Position numbers and translations under genes: made by a program. A stretch of 64,000 bases of DNA, taken from assembly GCA_030268105.1 (NCBI GenBank), contig BSDZ01000089.1, positions 248,001 through 312,000 of the forward strand, given 5' to 3'. Below are positions 34,201-46,650 of this stretch, piece by piece; position 1 is the first letter of the stretch; every line of letters starts with the position of its first letter. Source of the DNA: Volvox africanus (Eukaryota; Chlorophyta; Chlorophyceae; Chlamydomonadales; Volvocaceae). The notes under the pieces were generated by a model. The model was not told the origin of the DNA. It was given only the letters and a program-made list of their open reading frames with translations, and did not search any database.

Positions 34201-37200
34201 GACGGGACGGGACGGGACGGGACGGGACGGGACGGGAGAGGGGAGGGGAGGGGGGAGGGGACGGGACGGGACGGGACGGGACGGGACGGGACGGGACGGG
34301 ACGGGACGGGACGGGACGGGACGGGACGGGACGGGACGGGACGGGACGGGACGGGACGGGACGGGACGGGAGAGGGAGAGGGGAGGGGAGAGGGGAGGGG
34401 AGGGGAGAGGGAGAGGGGAGGGGAGAGGGGAGGGGAGGGGAGGGGAGAGGGGAGGGGAGGGGAGGGGAGGGGAGGGGAGGGGAGGGGAGGGGAGGGGAGG
34501 GGAGGGGAGGGGAGGGGAGGGGAGGGGAGGGGAGGGGAGGGGAGGGGAGGGGAGGGGAGGGGAGGGGAGGGGAGGGGAGGGGAGGGGAGGGGAGGGGAGG
34601 GGAGGGGAGGGGAGGGGAGGGGAGGGGAGGGGAGGGGAGGGGAGGGGAGGGGAGGGGAGGGGAGGGGAGGGGAGGGGAGGGGAGGGGAGGGGAGGGGAGG
34701 GGAGGGGCATTGCAAGGCTGGCTAGGCCCTTCTTAACCTCCTGACTTGCCCCTCAACCCTTCGCCGTACAGGACATTTTCTCTCTGGGCTGCGTGATTGC
34801 GGAGGTCTTCTGCGACGGCAAGGCGCTGTTCGACTTGTCGGCCCTTCTGTCGTATAGGCGCGGCGACGCTGCCTCCGACCCGGCATTAGGCAGCGCGCTA
34901 GCGGGGGTTGATCCGGATATACGGCGGCTGGTACTGCACATGATCCAGCTGGATCCAGGTTGGTCAAAGATCGGGAAGGCCTCGCGAACCCACACGGGGT
35001 CCTGACACCAGCTTCTTTGTCTCCCTCTCTCCTCCCTCCTCAACCTGCGGGGATCTCTCTCTCTCTCCTTCATCGGTGACAGCTGTACAACAATACCTAT
35101 AGCATCACCTTAAGCCACGCCAGCACGTCTAGCTTATTGGGCTGGTAGGCCGCGGGGTGATGGTCCTGGCAGCACCGGGGGAGGTCTGCGGCGCCCCCCG
35201 AGACGTTCGTTTCAGTTTTGGGAAGCACTAGCCAGGGCTTCCCGTCCTGGTATCTGTATCCCCCTCGCAAACTCCGCGCCTTCAGCCCCCCACCTTCTGA
35301 GTGGAAATCTCCCCTCCTCCCTCGTGCTGGTGCTGCGCATCATCGACGGCCGCTCAGCCAACCGCTGGCCTGCCGCAAAGTACCTGTCGGAGTGGCCCGA
35401 GCCGCTCTTCCCGCCGTACTTCTCCTCCGCGTTGCACCCGTTCTTCGCGTCGTTGCTGCCGCTAGACGCCGACGCCAGAGTGGCCGCCGCCGCCGCCGCC
35501 TTCCCTAGGCTCAGACGGGAGATCCTGGCAGCAGCTGCCGCGGCGGCGGCGCCGTCAACCCTGGGAATGCCGGCTGTCACAGCCGGCGAGAAGGCGGCCG
35601 CGGCCGCCGCAGCCCCGCCTGTGCCGCTGGCGTCTTCGCCGAATGTGGGGTTGGGGGTTGGATTGGCGGGGCCGGCGGCGACGGGACTATCGCAGCCGCC
35701 ACAGGCGGCGGCATCACGCCAACTGCGCGATCAATCCAGCGCCATGGCGTCGACGGCGTCGGCGGCGGGTGCCGGCGCAGTACAAGGTCCGGGAGCAACA
35801 GCTGCCGGCGGTCCAGCGGCGGCGCCACTGGGCAGGTCAGGCAGCGGAGCGCTAGGGGCCGCCGGCGCCGGCGGCGTCAGTAGTGGTACGGCAGGGCTAG
35901 GAAGCCTTCTCGATGACGTGGGTGCGCTCCTTGCGGACAGCGGCAACATGACACGTCGTTTCAAGGTACGGCACCGTACGGCATGGGTCGATGGATAGCG
36001 GTTCTTTTTGTACAAAGGAGATATACATGCATGATCGCAGGAGACCATACTTTGCCGTATTTGCATCATGCTTTCAGCATTTGTATCTTGAGGTATCAAG
36101 GGCCCAGATGGTTTGAAGCCGATCTCCTGGTATTTGAATATGGGAGCTTAAATCTCCCACTGCTTCAGGGAGGGCGCGGTGACGGAGTCGCTGGAAAGAG
36201 CGGTGGTGGCGGTGGAATGCTAGATAGCTGCAGCGGCAGCGACAGCGGCGAGGATGCTTTCCTGCTTGACGGTGACATGGACACCGACGACGGCGGCGCT
36301 GGCGGCGGCGGCAGGGGTACGACAGGCAGCGGTCCGTCGTCAAAGTCGCCGTTCGTTCCGGGGCCAGTCGGCGGCGCCGGGGCGACAGCGGCAAGTGGAA
36401 ACGGCAGCGGCAGACCTGACGCGGGCGGTGGCGGCGCCGCCACCGCCGTCGCCACCGCGGGCGGCGGTGCCGAGCAGATTATCAGCGCATCCGCGGGGTT
36501 AGGGTGGGCGGTGATAGAGGAGGTGGTTACGGAGGAGGTGTACGAGTACCAGGTTGGTTGATGATTCCTTCGTACTGCATTTTACAGGATTTGCAAGCTT
36601 GGATTGGTATCCTGAAACCCTCCCTGGATTCTGTCCACATTTTCTAGCAGTTCCGGCCACCACTAAACTATAGGTCCCTTACCGCTGCGCTCAGTTAAAC
36701 CCACCATCACCTGATTCCCACCTCCCAGGTCCGAGAGCCCTGGGGTACATGGCAAGGGGCCTCGTCCGACGATGACATGGCGCTGGTAAGCTGCACCTGC
36801 AGCGGCGCCGCCACCGGCGCACGCGGTGCGGCAACCGGCAACACCGGCGGCGGAGGTGGCGGCAGCAGTAGCACGTGGCGCGGCCGTGAGGATGTTGAGC
36901 TGCCTAGAGGTGGTGGCTGGCTATGGGCAGGAGACTGGGTGGTGGACATGCGGGGAGGGCAGCAGCACGGCAGCAGCTCGACTGCGGTGGCGACGGCGGC
37001 CGCGGGACCGTTGGTCGATGCGGAAGGTTGGGAGTACCGCTCCACGGCAGGTGCGTATGTAACGATGGGTCAGTGGGACGGGACGGGACGGGACGGGACG
37101 GGACGGGACGGGACGGGACGGGACGGGACGGGACGGGACGGGACGGGACGGGACGGGACGGGACGGGACGGGACGGGACGGGACGGGACGGGACGGGACG

Positions 37201-39366
37201 GGACGGGACGGGACGGGACGGGACGAACACGCCTTTCAGGAGTTGAAAGACAACGCCGGGGACCCCCGCCCTGACGGCTGGGCAAGAAGGAAGAGACCTG
37301 CTATCTTACTGTATTTATTGTCGTACATTACCTACATCGCAGTACCTGGAGGTCAGCGTACGTGGACTGCCGTACCCGACGCCACGTGCACAAGTCGACG
37401 CCGTCGCTGGGTACGGCAACGACGCCGGCGGCTACCTTCGCCCTCAGTGCCACCGATTGGGGGGACCGCCGCCGGCGGTGGCTCACTCGGTCGTATGCCG
37501 TCGTCCCGCGGAACTGGAACGCCTACCGCCGCCGCCGCCGCCGCCGCTGCCTGTGGGACTGCGGCCATTGGGTCTGTCGCTTCGGGTCAGGGCCCCGATG
37601 GCGGCGCATTAGGGCCGGGAATTGCCGGAACGAGTACGGCAGACGGCGGTGCTGGTGGCGCCAGCGCTGGCGCCATCATCCGAGGCGGCGGCAGTGGTAC
37701 GCCAGGCAGCGGGGCTTGTGGTGGCACGGCGGCGGCGGCGGCGGGGGCGGCGGCTCCTAACTCGGGTCAGGGTTTGGTACTGGTGACGGTCCTCTTATGC
37801 AGTACACTTCGGGGGGCACGGCTCCAAGAATCTAAGGTACGTCGGGTATGCATTGTGGGCTTCCCAGTTGGGCCTTAAATACATATGTACGGCCACCTTT
37901 GGTCCCCCCATGCGCTGTACAACACCCTGCAAAACATGTACGGCGATTCAAATGCTGTTACACATTTGTACGCCAGCGCACCCTGAGCTAAAACCCAACC
38001 CGGACAACCCTAACAGCTCCCCGTCTCATGCCACGGAGTTGTCTTCAGTTTTTCACATCGCGAAGTGCCTTAGGTGTGCTTTGTCATTCCGCGTCCCTTA
38101 CTGATCCGCCTCGTGCCGTACGGCAGTTGTGCGTGCTGCGGCTATTGGTGGCCTCGGCGGACGAGTGTGACGACTATGTGCGGCTGCAGTGGGTAGTGCC
38201 GTACCTATTAACAGCGCTGCACGATGCGTCAGCCGCCGTACGTTGCCTATCAGTGCGGGGGATTGCACGGACGCTTGCCCGGGTCCAGGTACGACAGCGA
38301 CGTGCATCTATTAGCCATGCTTGCCGGGCTTAATGCGTTCATTTTGTTGCCAAGAGCGGTTGTTATGGTTGTTGCTGTCGTACTTGATCTGATGGTATGA
38401 AGAGTTCCTGATACAGCGATGGGTGTCAGGATGGGTAACAGAACACAGCAAGTCGTTATCTGTTGGACCGCTCGCAAACGGAATGGTTTCCGCGCTTTAA
38501 ATTTGCAGGCGCTGCCGCCCTCCGACATAAAGTATTTTCAAGATTACGTGCTCCCCTCCATGTCGCTAACACCCAACGACTACGAGGAGTCTGTTCGGGT
38601 TGAGTACGGCATGGCCCTGGCGCACCTGGCGGCGGCGGCGCACCGCCACCTTCTGCGGCTGCAAAGTGACAACAATGCCGCCGCGGCGGCCGCGGCCGCA
38701 GCCGCCGCGGCGGCGACGGGCTTAGCGCCTGGACCGGCGCCACCACCCATTCGGTAGGCGCACATGGGCGAGTCGGTTGGCCGGCTGGCTGGTCTCGGAG
38801 CATTGGGGGAGCGGTCCCTGACTTCCCTTTCCACGATGCCCGCAATACGACGCCACTGCGGCCCGTGCTTTTGCTCCTGACATGCATATTCTTACAGGTA
38901 CGACGCCGAGGTGGTTGCCGTACGTAGCCAGATTGAGCGCGGCGTGGTGGAGCTGGTGACGGGTTTGCGTTCCTCTGTGGACGTCAAGGTGCGTTTGGGG
39001 GCTTCCGGTGAGGACGCCCAACAGCAACCGCCAAAGACCGTTGGGAAGCGGTATCAACGAAGCAGCGTTTGTTAACGTTTATTAACGACGGTGATGGAAC
39101 GAACATATTTACGTATACCTAGGAAAAGAAAAAGAGCAATTACTGGTCACTCATTGTAAATGACGTAAGCAATAACTTCCAGAACATCATACATGTGAGG
39201 TTGAAAAGTAAGAACATCTAACTTTTATTCCAAAATTACTCTTCCGCACCGCTCCCCTCTGCCGCCTTTCTCCACCATCTATCCGCGAAACCTACATCAC
39301 ACACATACACACATACACACATACACACATACACACACAAACAGACAGACAGAGAGACAGACAGAC

Positions 39367-39403
<37 letters not shown>

Positions 39404-39526
39404 TATACATACACACATACACACAGTCGCGGCCATTGCTTTCCCTTTCGTTTCTGTTCTCAACTCCGCCCTCAGCTGCTCTAAGCCCCCCCCGTACCCG
39501 CATGTCGTGAATAGTAGCCGCGTTTT

Positions 39527-39574
<48 letters not shown>

Positions 39575-42500
39575 CCCGCTGCCTTCCTGATCCACGCGTT
39601 CACCTTCCCACCCTCGTCCCCCAGCGTGCCCTGCTCTCCCACGTATCTCTGTTGGCGGAGGCATTCGGTCGGCGGGGGGTAACGGAGCTGCTGCTGCCGC
39701 TGCTGATTACGTGCCTCAACGCCCCGGAGGGCCGCCTGCGGGCCGCATTCTTCCGGGCAGTCGGGTCATTGGGCCCACAAGACCTTGGGGGAGAGGCGCT
39801 AGACGCCTTCCTGTTGCCCTGTCTGGAGCAGGTCGGGGGATGTGGGGTGGGGGTGTACGTGCGTGAGTGCGTGTAGTTTTTTTATTCTCTGTGTGTATGT
39901 GCGTGTGTGTATTGACAAGAAGTTGGGGAAAAAGCGCGATAAGCAAATCTGATTGGTACGGCTGTCTGCCCTTCGTGGCTCAGTTTGCGTTCTCCTAACA
40001 CCCTGTATACCTTTTCCTCTATACACACGCACACGCACACGCACACGCACAGGCCCTTACGGACCCGGAGCCGCGTGTTGTGTGCGACGCGGTACGGTGT
40101 CTGGTAGCGGTGACTCCACAACTAAGGAAGAGGTCACTGCTGGCGGCCGGGGGGAAGGTGGCGCCGCTACTGCGGGACAGCAATCCCGCAGTCCGCGGCG
40201 CGGCAGTAGCGCTGGTGGCGGCGGCGGCCAGGTTGGCAGGGGATGGGAGCATAGCGAAGGGTTGAAGAAGCTGACAGACGGAATGGGGAGAGGCGTGAGT
40301 AGAAGGTCGCCAGCAAGAAGGACAAAATGGCTAGCGAGAGAGGAGGGGAGGTTGATTCATGAGGTGTGTATGGATGTGTATGGGTGTGTATGGGTGTGTA
40401 TGGGTGTGTATGGGTGTGTATGGGTGTGTATGGGTGTGTATGGGTGCGTATGGATGTGTTGGGTGTGTATGGGTGTGTATGGGTGCGTATGGGTGTGTAT
40501 CGGTGTGTATGGATGTGTATGGGTGTGTATGGGTGCGTATGGGTGTGTATGGGTGTGTATGGGTGTGTATGGGTGTGTATGGGTGTGTATGGGTCTGTAT
40601 GGGTGTGTATGGGTGTGTATGGGTGTGTATGGGTGTGTATGGATGTGTATGGGTGTGTATGGGTGTGTATGGATGTGTATGGGTGTGTTGGGTGTGTATG
40701 GGTGTGTATGGGTGAGGGCAGTCCCGGGAAGGGAGTTTTTGTTGTCGTTTGTGTGGTGTCACGATGATGATTAGGATGTTTGATCCTGAGGTGTATTCGC
40801 GGGCTCTTCCTTAGCGAATCTACGATATAACGGTTTGCATGTACGGAGTTGTCTATCCCTTCCCCCCTCTCCTCCCCCCTCTCCCCCTCTCACCCCCTCT
40901 CACCCCCCCTCCCCTCCGCAGCCACCTCCCCAAGGCTGATGTGTACGCCCAGTTGGCAGTGCTGGTGGCGCCCCACCTGCAGAGAATGCCCCCTCTGCTC
41001 ACGGACACGCGGCTACTGGCGGATTGCCTGGTCAACCGTACGGGAACAGGAGGCGGAGGTGGCCGCGGTGGCGGTGAACTGGACGGGAACTCCCAGCAAC
41101 ACCAGCAGCACCTTGGGATGCTTCGACGGCAGGACAGCGGCGGCAGGGCGTACGGCAGCGGGCGGTCGTACAATAGCACGAGCAGCGAATGCGGTCGTGA
41201 CGCGTATTACGGCAGCAGCCGCTCCTTGGCGACGCAGGGTGTGTTCGGGAGGTATTTGGCTGCGGGGTGGGAGGAAAGGTTAAATGTGGGTCATGTGCAG
41301 CCGGTGGTTTGTTGTATGAAAGCGAGCTGTGGCGGTGGTGGTGGCGGTGGTGTGGGCTGTGGTGTAGGCTGTGGTGTGGGCTGTGGGGGTTTGCAGCAAG
41401 CGGGGTTGCGTCGACCAAATGGATCAATATTCACCGAACGTATGGCCGTACGGCGAACGCCGTACTCCTCCCGCCAGCATGCCTCTACCTGACGAGTGAC
41501 GACCTCTAAAATGTACGACGAGAGAATGTCGTCTCCCCCCTCTCGTAGCCGAGTCTCTGTCAGCGGCCACGGACAAGCTCTCAGCACCGCTGCGCACCAC
41601 CGGCAGCGCCGGCACCGCCGCCGCTGTTGCCGCTACTGTCAGCGGGGGCGGGAGCACCGTCCAGGTGACGGCCGGCACGACATCGGCCTCGGGCTCCGCC
41701 GTCGCCGCCTCCACCTCTTCAGCCGTCGGCGCTCCCGCGCCTCTACGGGTGGCGGTGGAGTTGGCTGGCGGCGGCGGCGGCGGCGGCGGTGATAGCGGCG
41801 AGGGCTCCTTCCATGGCCTTCCGCTCCTCGAAGGGTTGTCAGGACCTGAGGACGCAACGGACCTGTTCCTGCGGCCCGGTGTGTACGGCAGGGGAACGGG
41901 GAGGCGCACGTGGGGGTCCGGGGGAGGGGGAAAGGGGTTAGGAAGAAGTCACAAGTCCTCGCGGGCCCCTCAGCGTCGTGACCGTAAAAGGAGTTGGATG
42001 GAGATGTTGCTGCAAGCCAAAGGTTACTGTTCTCACATCTTGCTCTTAGTTCGTACCCTCCCACTGCTCGCGTCGTACTTTCCAGCCGCACCGTTGTACA
42101 CGTACGACTTATCTATGGACCCGTCAACGGCGGCGGCGGCGGCCCTAGCCGCGGCTGGAGCCGAAGGCGCTGGTGGCGCTGCCGCAGCGGCGGCGGCAGC
42201 CTTCGTCGCTGCCACGGCCTCGACTGGGTCCGCCACTGCCGCGCCAGCGGCGGCGACGGGAGTCGCTGCCGCGGCCGCCGTACCCGGTCCGGGCACTAGC
42301 GGCCACGCCGCCGCGCTGGCGATGTTGCCAGGGCGGTTATCCTGCTTAGAGTCTCGGGTGGCGGCGCTGGCGGACCGTCAAGCCAGGGAGCCGTTGGGAG
42401 TGGACCCCCTGGAGCGACAGCAGCTGGACAGGTACGAACAGAGATCTCTGATCTAAGATCTGCCGGAATGGTGGGGTAAGTAGGTATGCTGCAACTTCGC

Positions 42501-45500
42501 CCCACCCTTGGCTGATTCCGGGCGTGTGGCTGTTTTTTCTCATCCGTACAAACCATGCACCTCCAAACACGCAATCTGTTTCCCCTGGTTCCCCCTCCTT
42601 GGCGTCATCGTCTGATGCCCACCAGGCTGGCTGGCCTATTGGGGCGATTGCGCGGCGATACGGGAAGCGACGTACGGGATACGGCAGCCCGGGACACGTG
42701 GCGATTGGTGTCGTTGTCGCAACGCGGGCCTCCACCACTCACCTCTGCTGCTGGCCCGAATGGCGGCGGCGGCGGCGGTAGTGCGGTGCTGGGGTCGGGG
42801 GTGCCGCACGGAGACTACTCGACGGTCTCGGGAGGTAGGGGAAGGGCATAGGGCCCGACGGGGCGGGGAGATGCCCGTACAAAAGGAGACATGCTGGGAC
42901 AAATCAACAACAGGCGAGCACACCGCATATGAGATGACGAATGAACCCCCGGCGATTAGCGACAAAGGGGTACTGGGTAGCGGGCACTGTCTGGGTTGTC
43001 GTACAAGATGATATTTGCGTTTCCCTGCTGCCGCCATGCTCAGTGGGTCCATTATCACCACCACTTGATCTGGATCTTGAACCTCGGCCGTGCGCCTCAT
43101 CGCAGGGCCTTATGCTTCAGACTACTACTATTGCGGCGGTGCAGAGTCGTCCGGTTCGGCTGCAGGTGGGTGCACTGTTTGTGTGTGTGTATGTGTGTGT
43201 ATGTGTGTGTGTATGTGTGCGGGAGGTGGGAGATTTGGATGACATAAAATTGTGTGAGGCGGGTAGTTGGGTGAGTACCGTACTTTGCGTATGGAACCTA
43301 CCCGGGTAACCCTCTTCCCTACCCCCGCCCCCCCAACCCCTCCCCACACACACGCCGCTCTGTGTTAGTAGCGATTCCTTTCCCGCCCCTTCCCTTCTGC
43401 TGTTCATGTGCAGGTGGTGGCGGTGGCGGTGGCAGTGGCGGTTGGTGGCGGCCGCGGGGGGTGCTGGTCGGCCACCTGGCCGAGCACCGGCGGGGCGTCA
43501 CTCGACTGGCGGTGGGGGCGGGGGGCTGCTTCGTGGCGTCGGCGTCCTCAGATGAAACCATCAAGGTGGGAGGGGGCCAACAACCAACCACATCACCGGG
43601 GATCACTTGAGCTTTGCAGTTACCAGGGGGGGGACCCCGGGGGCTGGGAAAGGGGGGTGTACTAAAGACACTCGCATGTGCACAAATACACATACATACA
43701 CACACGCCTCTGAAAGCGTCCTGCCCTCCTCCCCCCTCCCCACCGAACCAGGTGTGGGACCTCCGCCGTCTGGAGCGCGACGTGTCTTTCCTCAGCCGCC
43801 TCACCTACGCCGCACAGACCGGCCGCATCACGGCACTGTGCTGCTGCGGAGGGGCCTGGGACGCGCCGGGAAGTGGGGGGGGAGGATCGGGGTCGTCGCC
43901 CTGGAGCTCCGGAACCACTGTGGCCTCGGGCAGCTCCTCGGGCTCCATCCACCTCTGGAGGCCAGAATACACCACCCGGCAGGGGGGCGTGCCAGACAAG
44001 TACACGGGTAGGCTGGGTTAGGCCATCGCCACTTACCGGCAGAGGAGAAGAGGCGCAGGGGAGGCGGCCGTGGCTGGGGTTGGGGTTTGGGGCCGCGAAT
44101 GTGGTGGACGGGAGGGGGGGTATGGAGGGGAGAGAAGGGGTTCGGGGGGATAGGTTCGCATTTTGTTATACCTTCCTTTCTTCTTGTCGGGGCACACCTC
44201 CTACCCTACATCTCCCCGCCTGACTGGGCCGGGCCTCTGCAGCAGGGGTCCCTGAACCAGCTTCCGATCCGAAACCACTGTCCATTATCTCCCGTACAGG
44301 TGTGGCCGCAGTACGGCAGTTGTCTCCCGGTCAGGGCGCCATCCTGGAGGTGGCCTCGTGGGGCCCCCACTTACTATTGTACGTCACTCAACGTGGTGGA
44401 GTAGCGGCCTGGGATAGTCGTACACAGCGGGACGCCTGGGTTTTGCCGTGCGCTCCGGTGCGGGGGCTGCCCGAGCACCTTCTGGCGGACCCCTCGCACT
44501 CGGCCAGCTGGCTCATGACGGGTGCGTGCCGGTTGCTGTGGAGGGTATAAAGGGGGGAAGGGTTGGAAGGGAGGAGAGGAAAGGGGGAATGCTAATCGTG
44601 AAGACGACATGAAAACCTAAAAGCCTGGGCTGTCCCCGGGGCTATGGATGAAACAGGGATGGTGGAAAAAGAGGTTATCGACGTCAGCCGTCCTTACCAT
44701 GTGTGTGTTGATAATTCCAAGCACACCTCCCTCCCCCCTCCACCCCTTTCTCCAGGCAGTAGCCGCGGTTACCTGTGTTTGTGGGACGTTCGCTTCCTTC
44801 AATGCGTCCACACCTGGCGACATCCGCTGCGCTGCCCCATCGACGCACTGGCGTTGGCCACCGGCCCACCAGCCCGAGTGATGCCGCAGAACGTACAATC
44901 CGCACAAGCCATACAGTCCGTACAGCAGCAGCAGCAGCCCCAGCTACAGCTACAGGCGCAGGCGCAGTTTTCGACCCGGCGGCTTGGGCCGGGGCAGTCG
45001 GGGGCGGGACCCGGGGGCGAGTCAAGCGGATGTCCCTTGGTGTGGGTGGCTGCGGGGCAGGGGGAGGCGGGACTGTGGGACATCGTCAGCGGGAGATGTC
45101 GGCAGGTGCTGCGCTGCCTGGGCCCAGTGGAGCTGGATGCAGCAGAAACTGCCACGCTGCCGGCGGCCCTGACGCCGCAGCCCGCCCCGCAACCTCCCTC
45201 GCAGAATCCGCAGCTGTCGCCCCGCCAGCAGGCCGTGGGGCCAGGTGGTGGTGGCGGGGTAGCAGGCGGAGGCGGAGGTGGCAGTGCGCTGAGTGCTCTG
45301 GGGCTGGATGCGGTGGCGCAACCGCAGCCGCGAACCGCAGGTGTGTGTTTCTCAGTGTTTGTGCGTGTGTGTGTGTGTATGCGTCTTCTTTGTGACGTAA
45401 TGGGGCAGGGAGGATATGTGCTCACGTGATGAGATCCGTGAAAGGGAAGTCGATCAAGATAACCGGTGGGGGACTACGACATCAAAACTGCCGTGTTCAG

Positions 45501-46616
45501 TCCTAAGGTTGTGGTTACTGGCTTCTCTGTGGAGCACCATCACATCCGTATTGCGGCCCCCCCCAGGTGCTCGGTGTCTGCTCTCCCTCCCTGGCGGTGC
45601 GCTGCTGTGGGGCGGCAGTGACGCGGCGGTTCGCTACTGGGACGCATCCCGACCTGAGGGCAGCTTCGCGGTGTGCGGACCGCTGTGGCCGGGCGACTCA
45701 CTCAGCGACGGCACACCCGCATCGGGCCTCAGCGTGCCCGAGTACAGGTGGGGGGAGGTGGACACCGGGAAGGGACAGCAACGAAAGGTCTGAACAACAG
45801 TAAGAAGCATCAGAGAGCAGTGCGGCGTAAGTGGGACACGCGCTCGTGTGTGTGTATGTGCATCTCACTCCAGGCCTGCTGGCACTGGCGGGAGGGCAGC
45901 TACCCGCCCTGTCCCTTCTCAACCCATCATCTGCGGAAACGGCTGAAGAAGCGCCCTTCGCATCTCCTCTGCGGAAGAGGGGAAGGGGAGGGGAAGGAGG
46001 ATGAGGAGGGGCGGGTAACGTCACCACCACCATCACCACCACCACCAGCCCCCCGAATGCATGCTTACGGATGAAACGTCAACCGCCGGCCGAGTACACG
46101 CGCCGATGTTTCATTCCCTTGCCGCAATACCGCATACACACCTCTGTCTCCCATCTCCTTCCCCCTTCCCCCACTGCAAGTATAGGTACAAGTATCGCAT
46201 CCGGGCCATCGGCGATGTGGCGGTGTGTGAGGAGCTGTGTCTGCTGGACAACGCATCTCTCCTGACTGAGAGCTGCCACGAACTGCGAGGCAGGGTAGGT
46301 GGATGCGGGGCTGAGGGAGAGTCAGGCGTTTGACCATCGGCAGTTGATAACCAACATTGGGGTCAACATGATGGAAACGATACCCCCGGGGGGGGGGGGA
46401 GGGCTGCGTCGGGGGGGGTGTTCTATGCAGCTTCTTTAACACCTCGTCTTCAATGCCGAGAACTTGTTGATGAGTACCCGGGGAACACTTCGTTTTGCTC
46501 CATATGATTGCAACATATGAGGTCTATCCCTGGGAGGGGGCTGAGAGGCCTTCCCAAACCAGTGTGATGCTGTCTGAGTGCTAAGCTAACCCTTGCAACG
46601 TGGAAGGCGCTGTGTT

Positions 46617-46650
<34 letters not shown>

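Noticed and set aside
34018..34744. Long ORFs on both strands (up to 230 codons) through 34.0-34.7 kb
   Set aside because: They are generated by the ACGGG/AGGGG pentamer arrays, which lack stop codons in most frames; the region is an intron of VPS15.
40331..40774. ORFs of up to 273 codons rich in Cys-Val-Trp or His-Thr-Pro
   Set aside because: They read through the decamer satellite in an intron and overlap a real exon out of frame.
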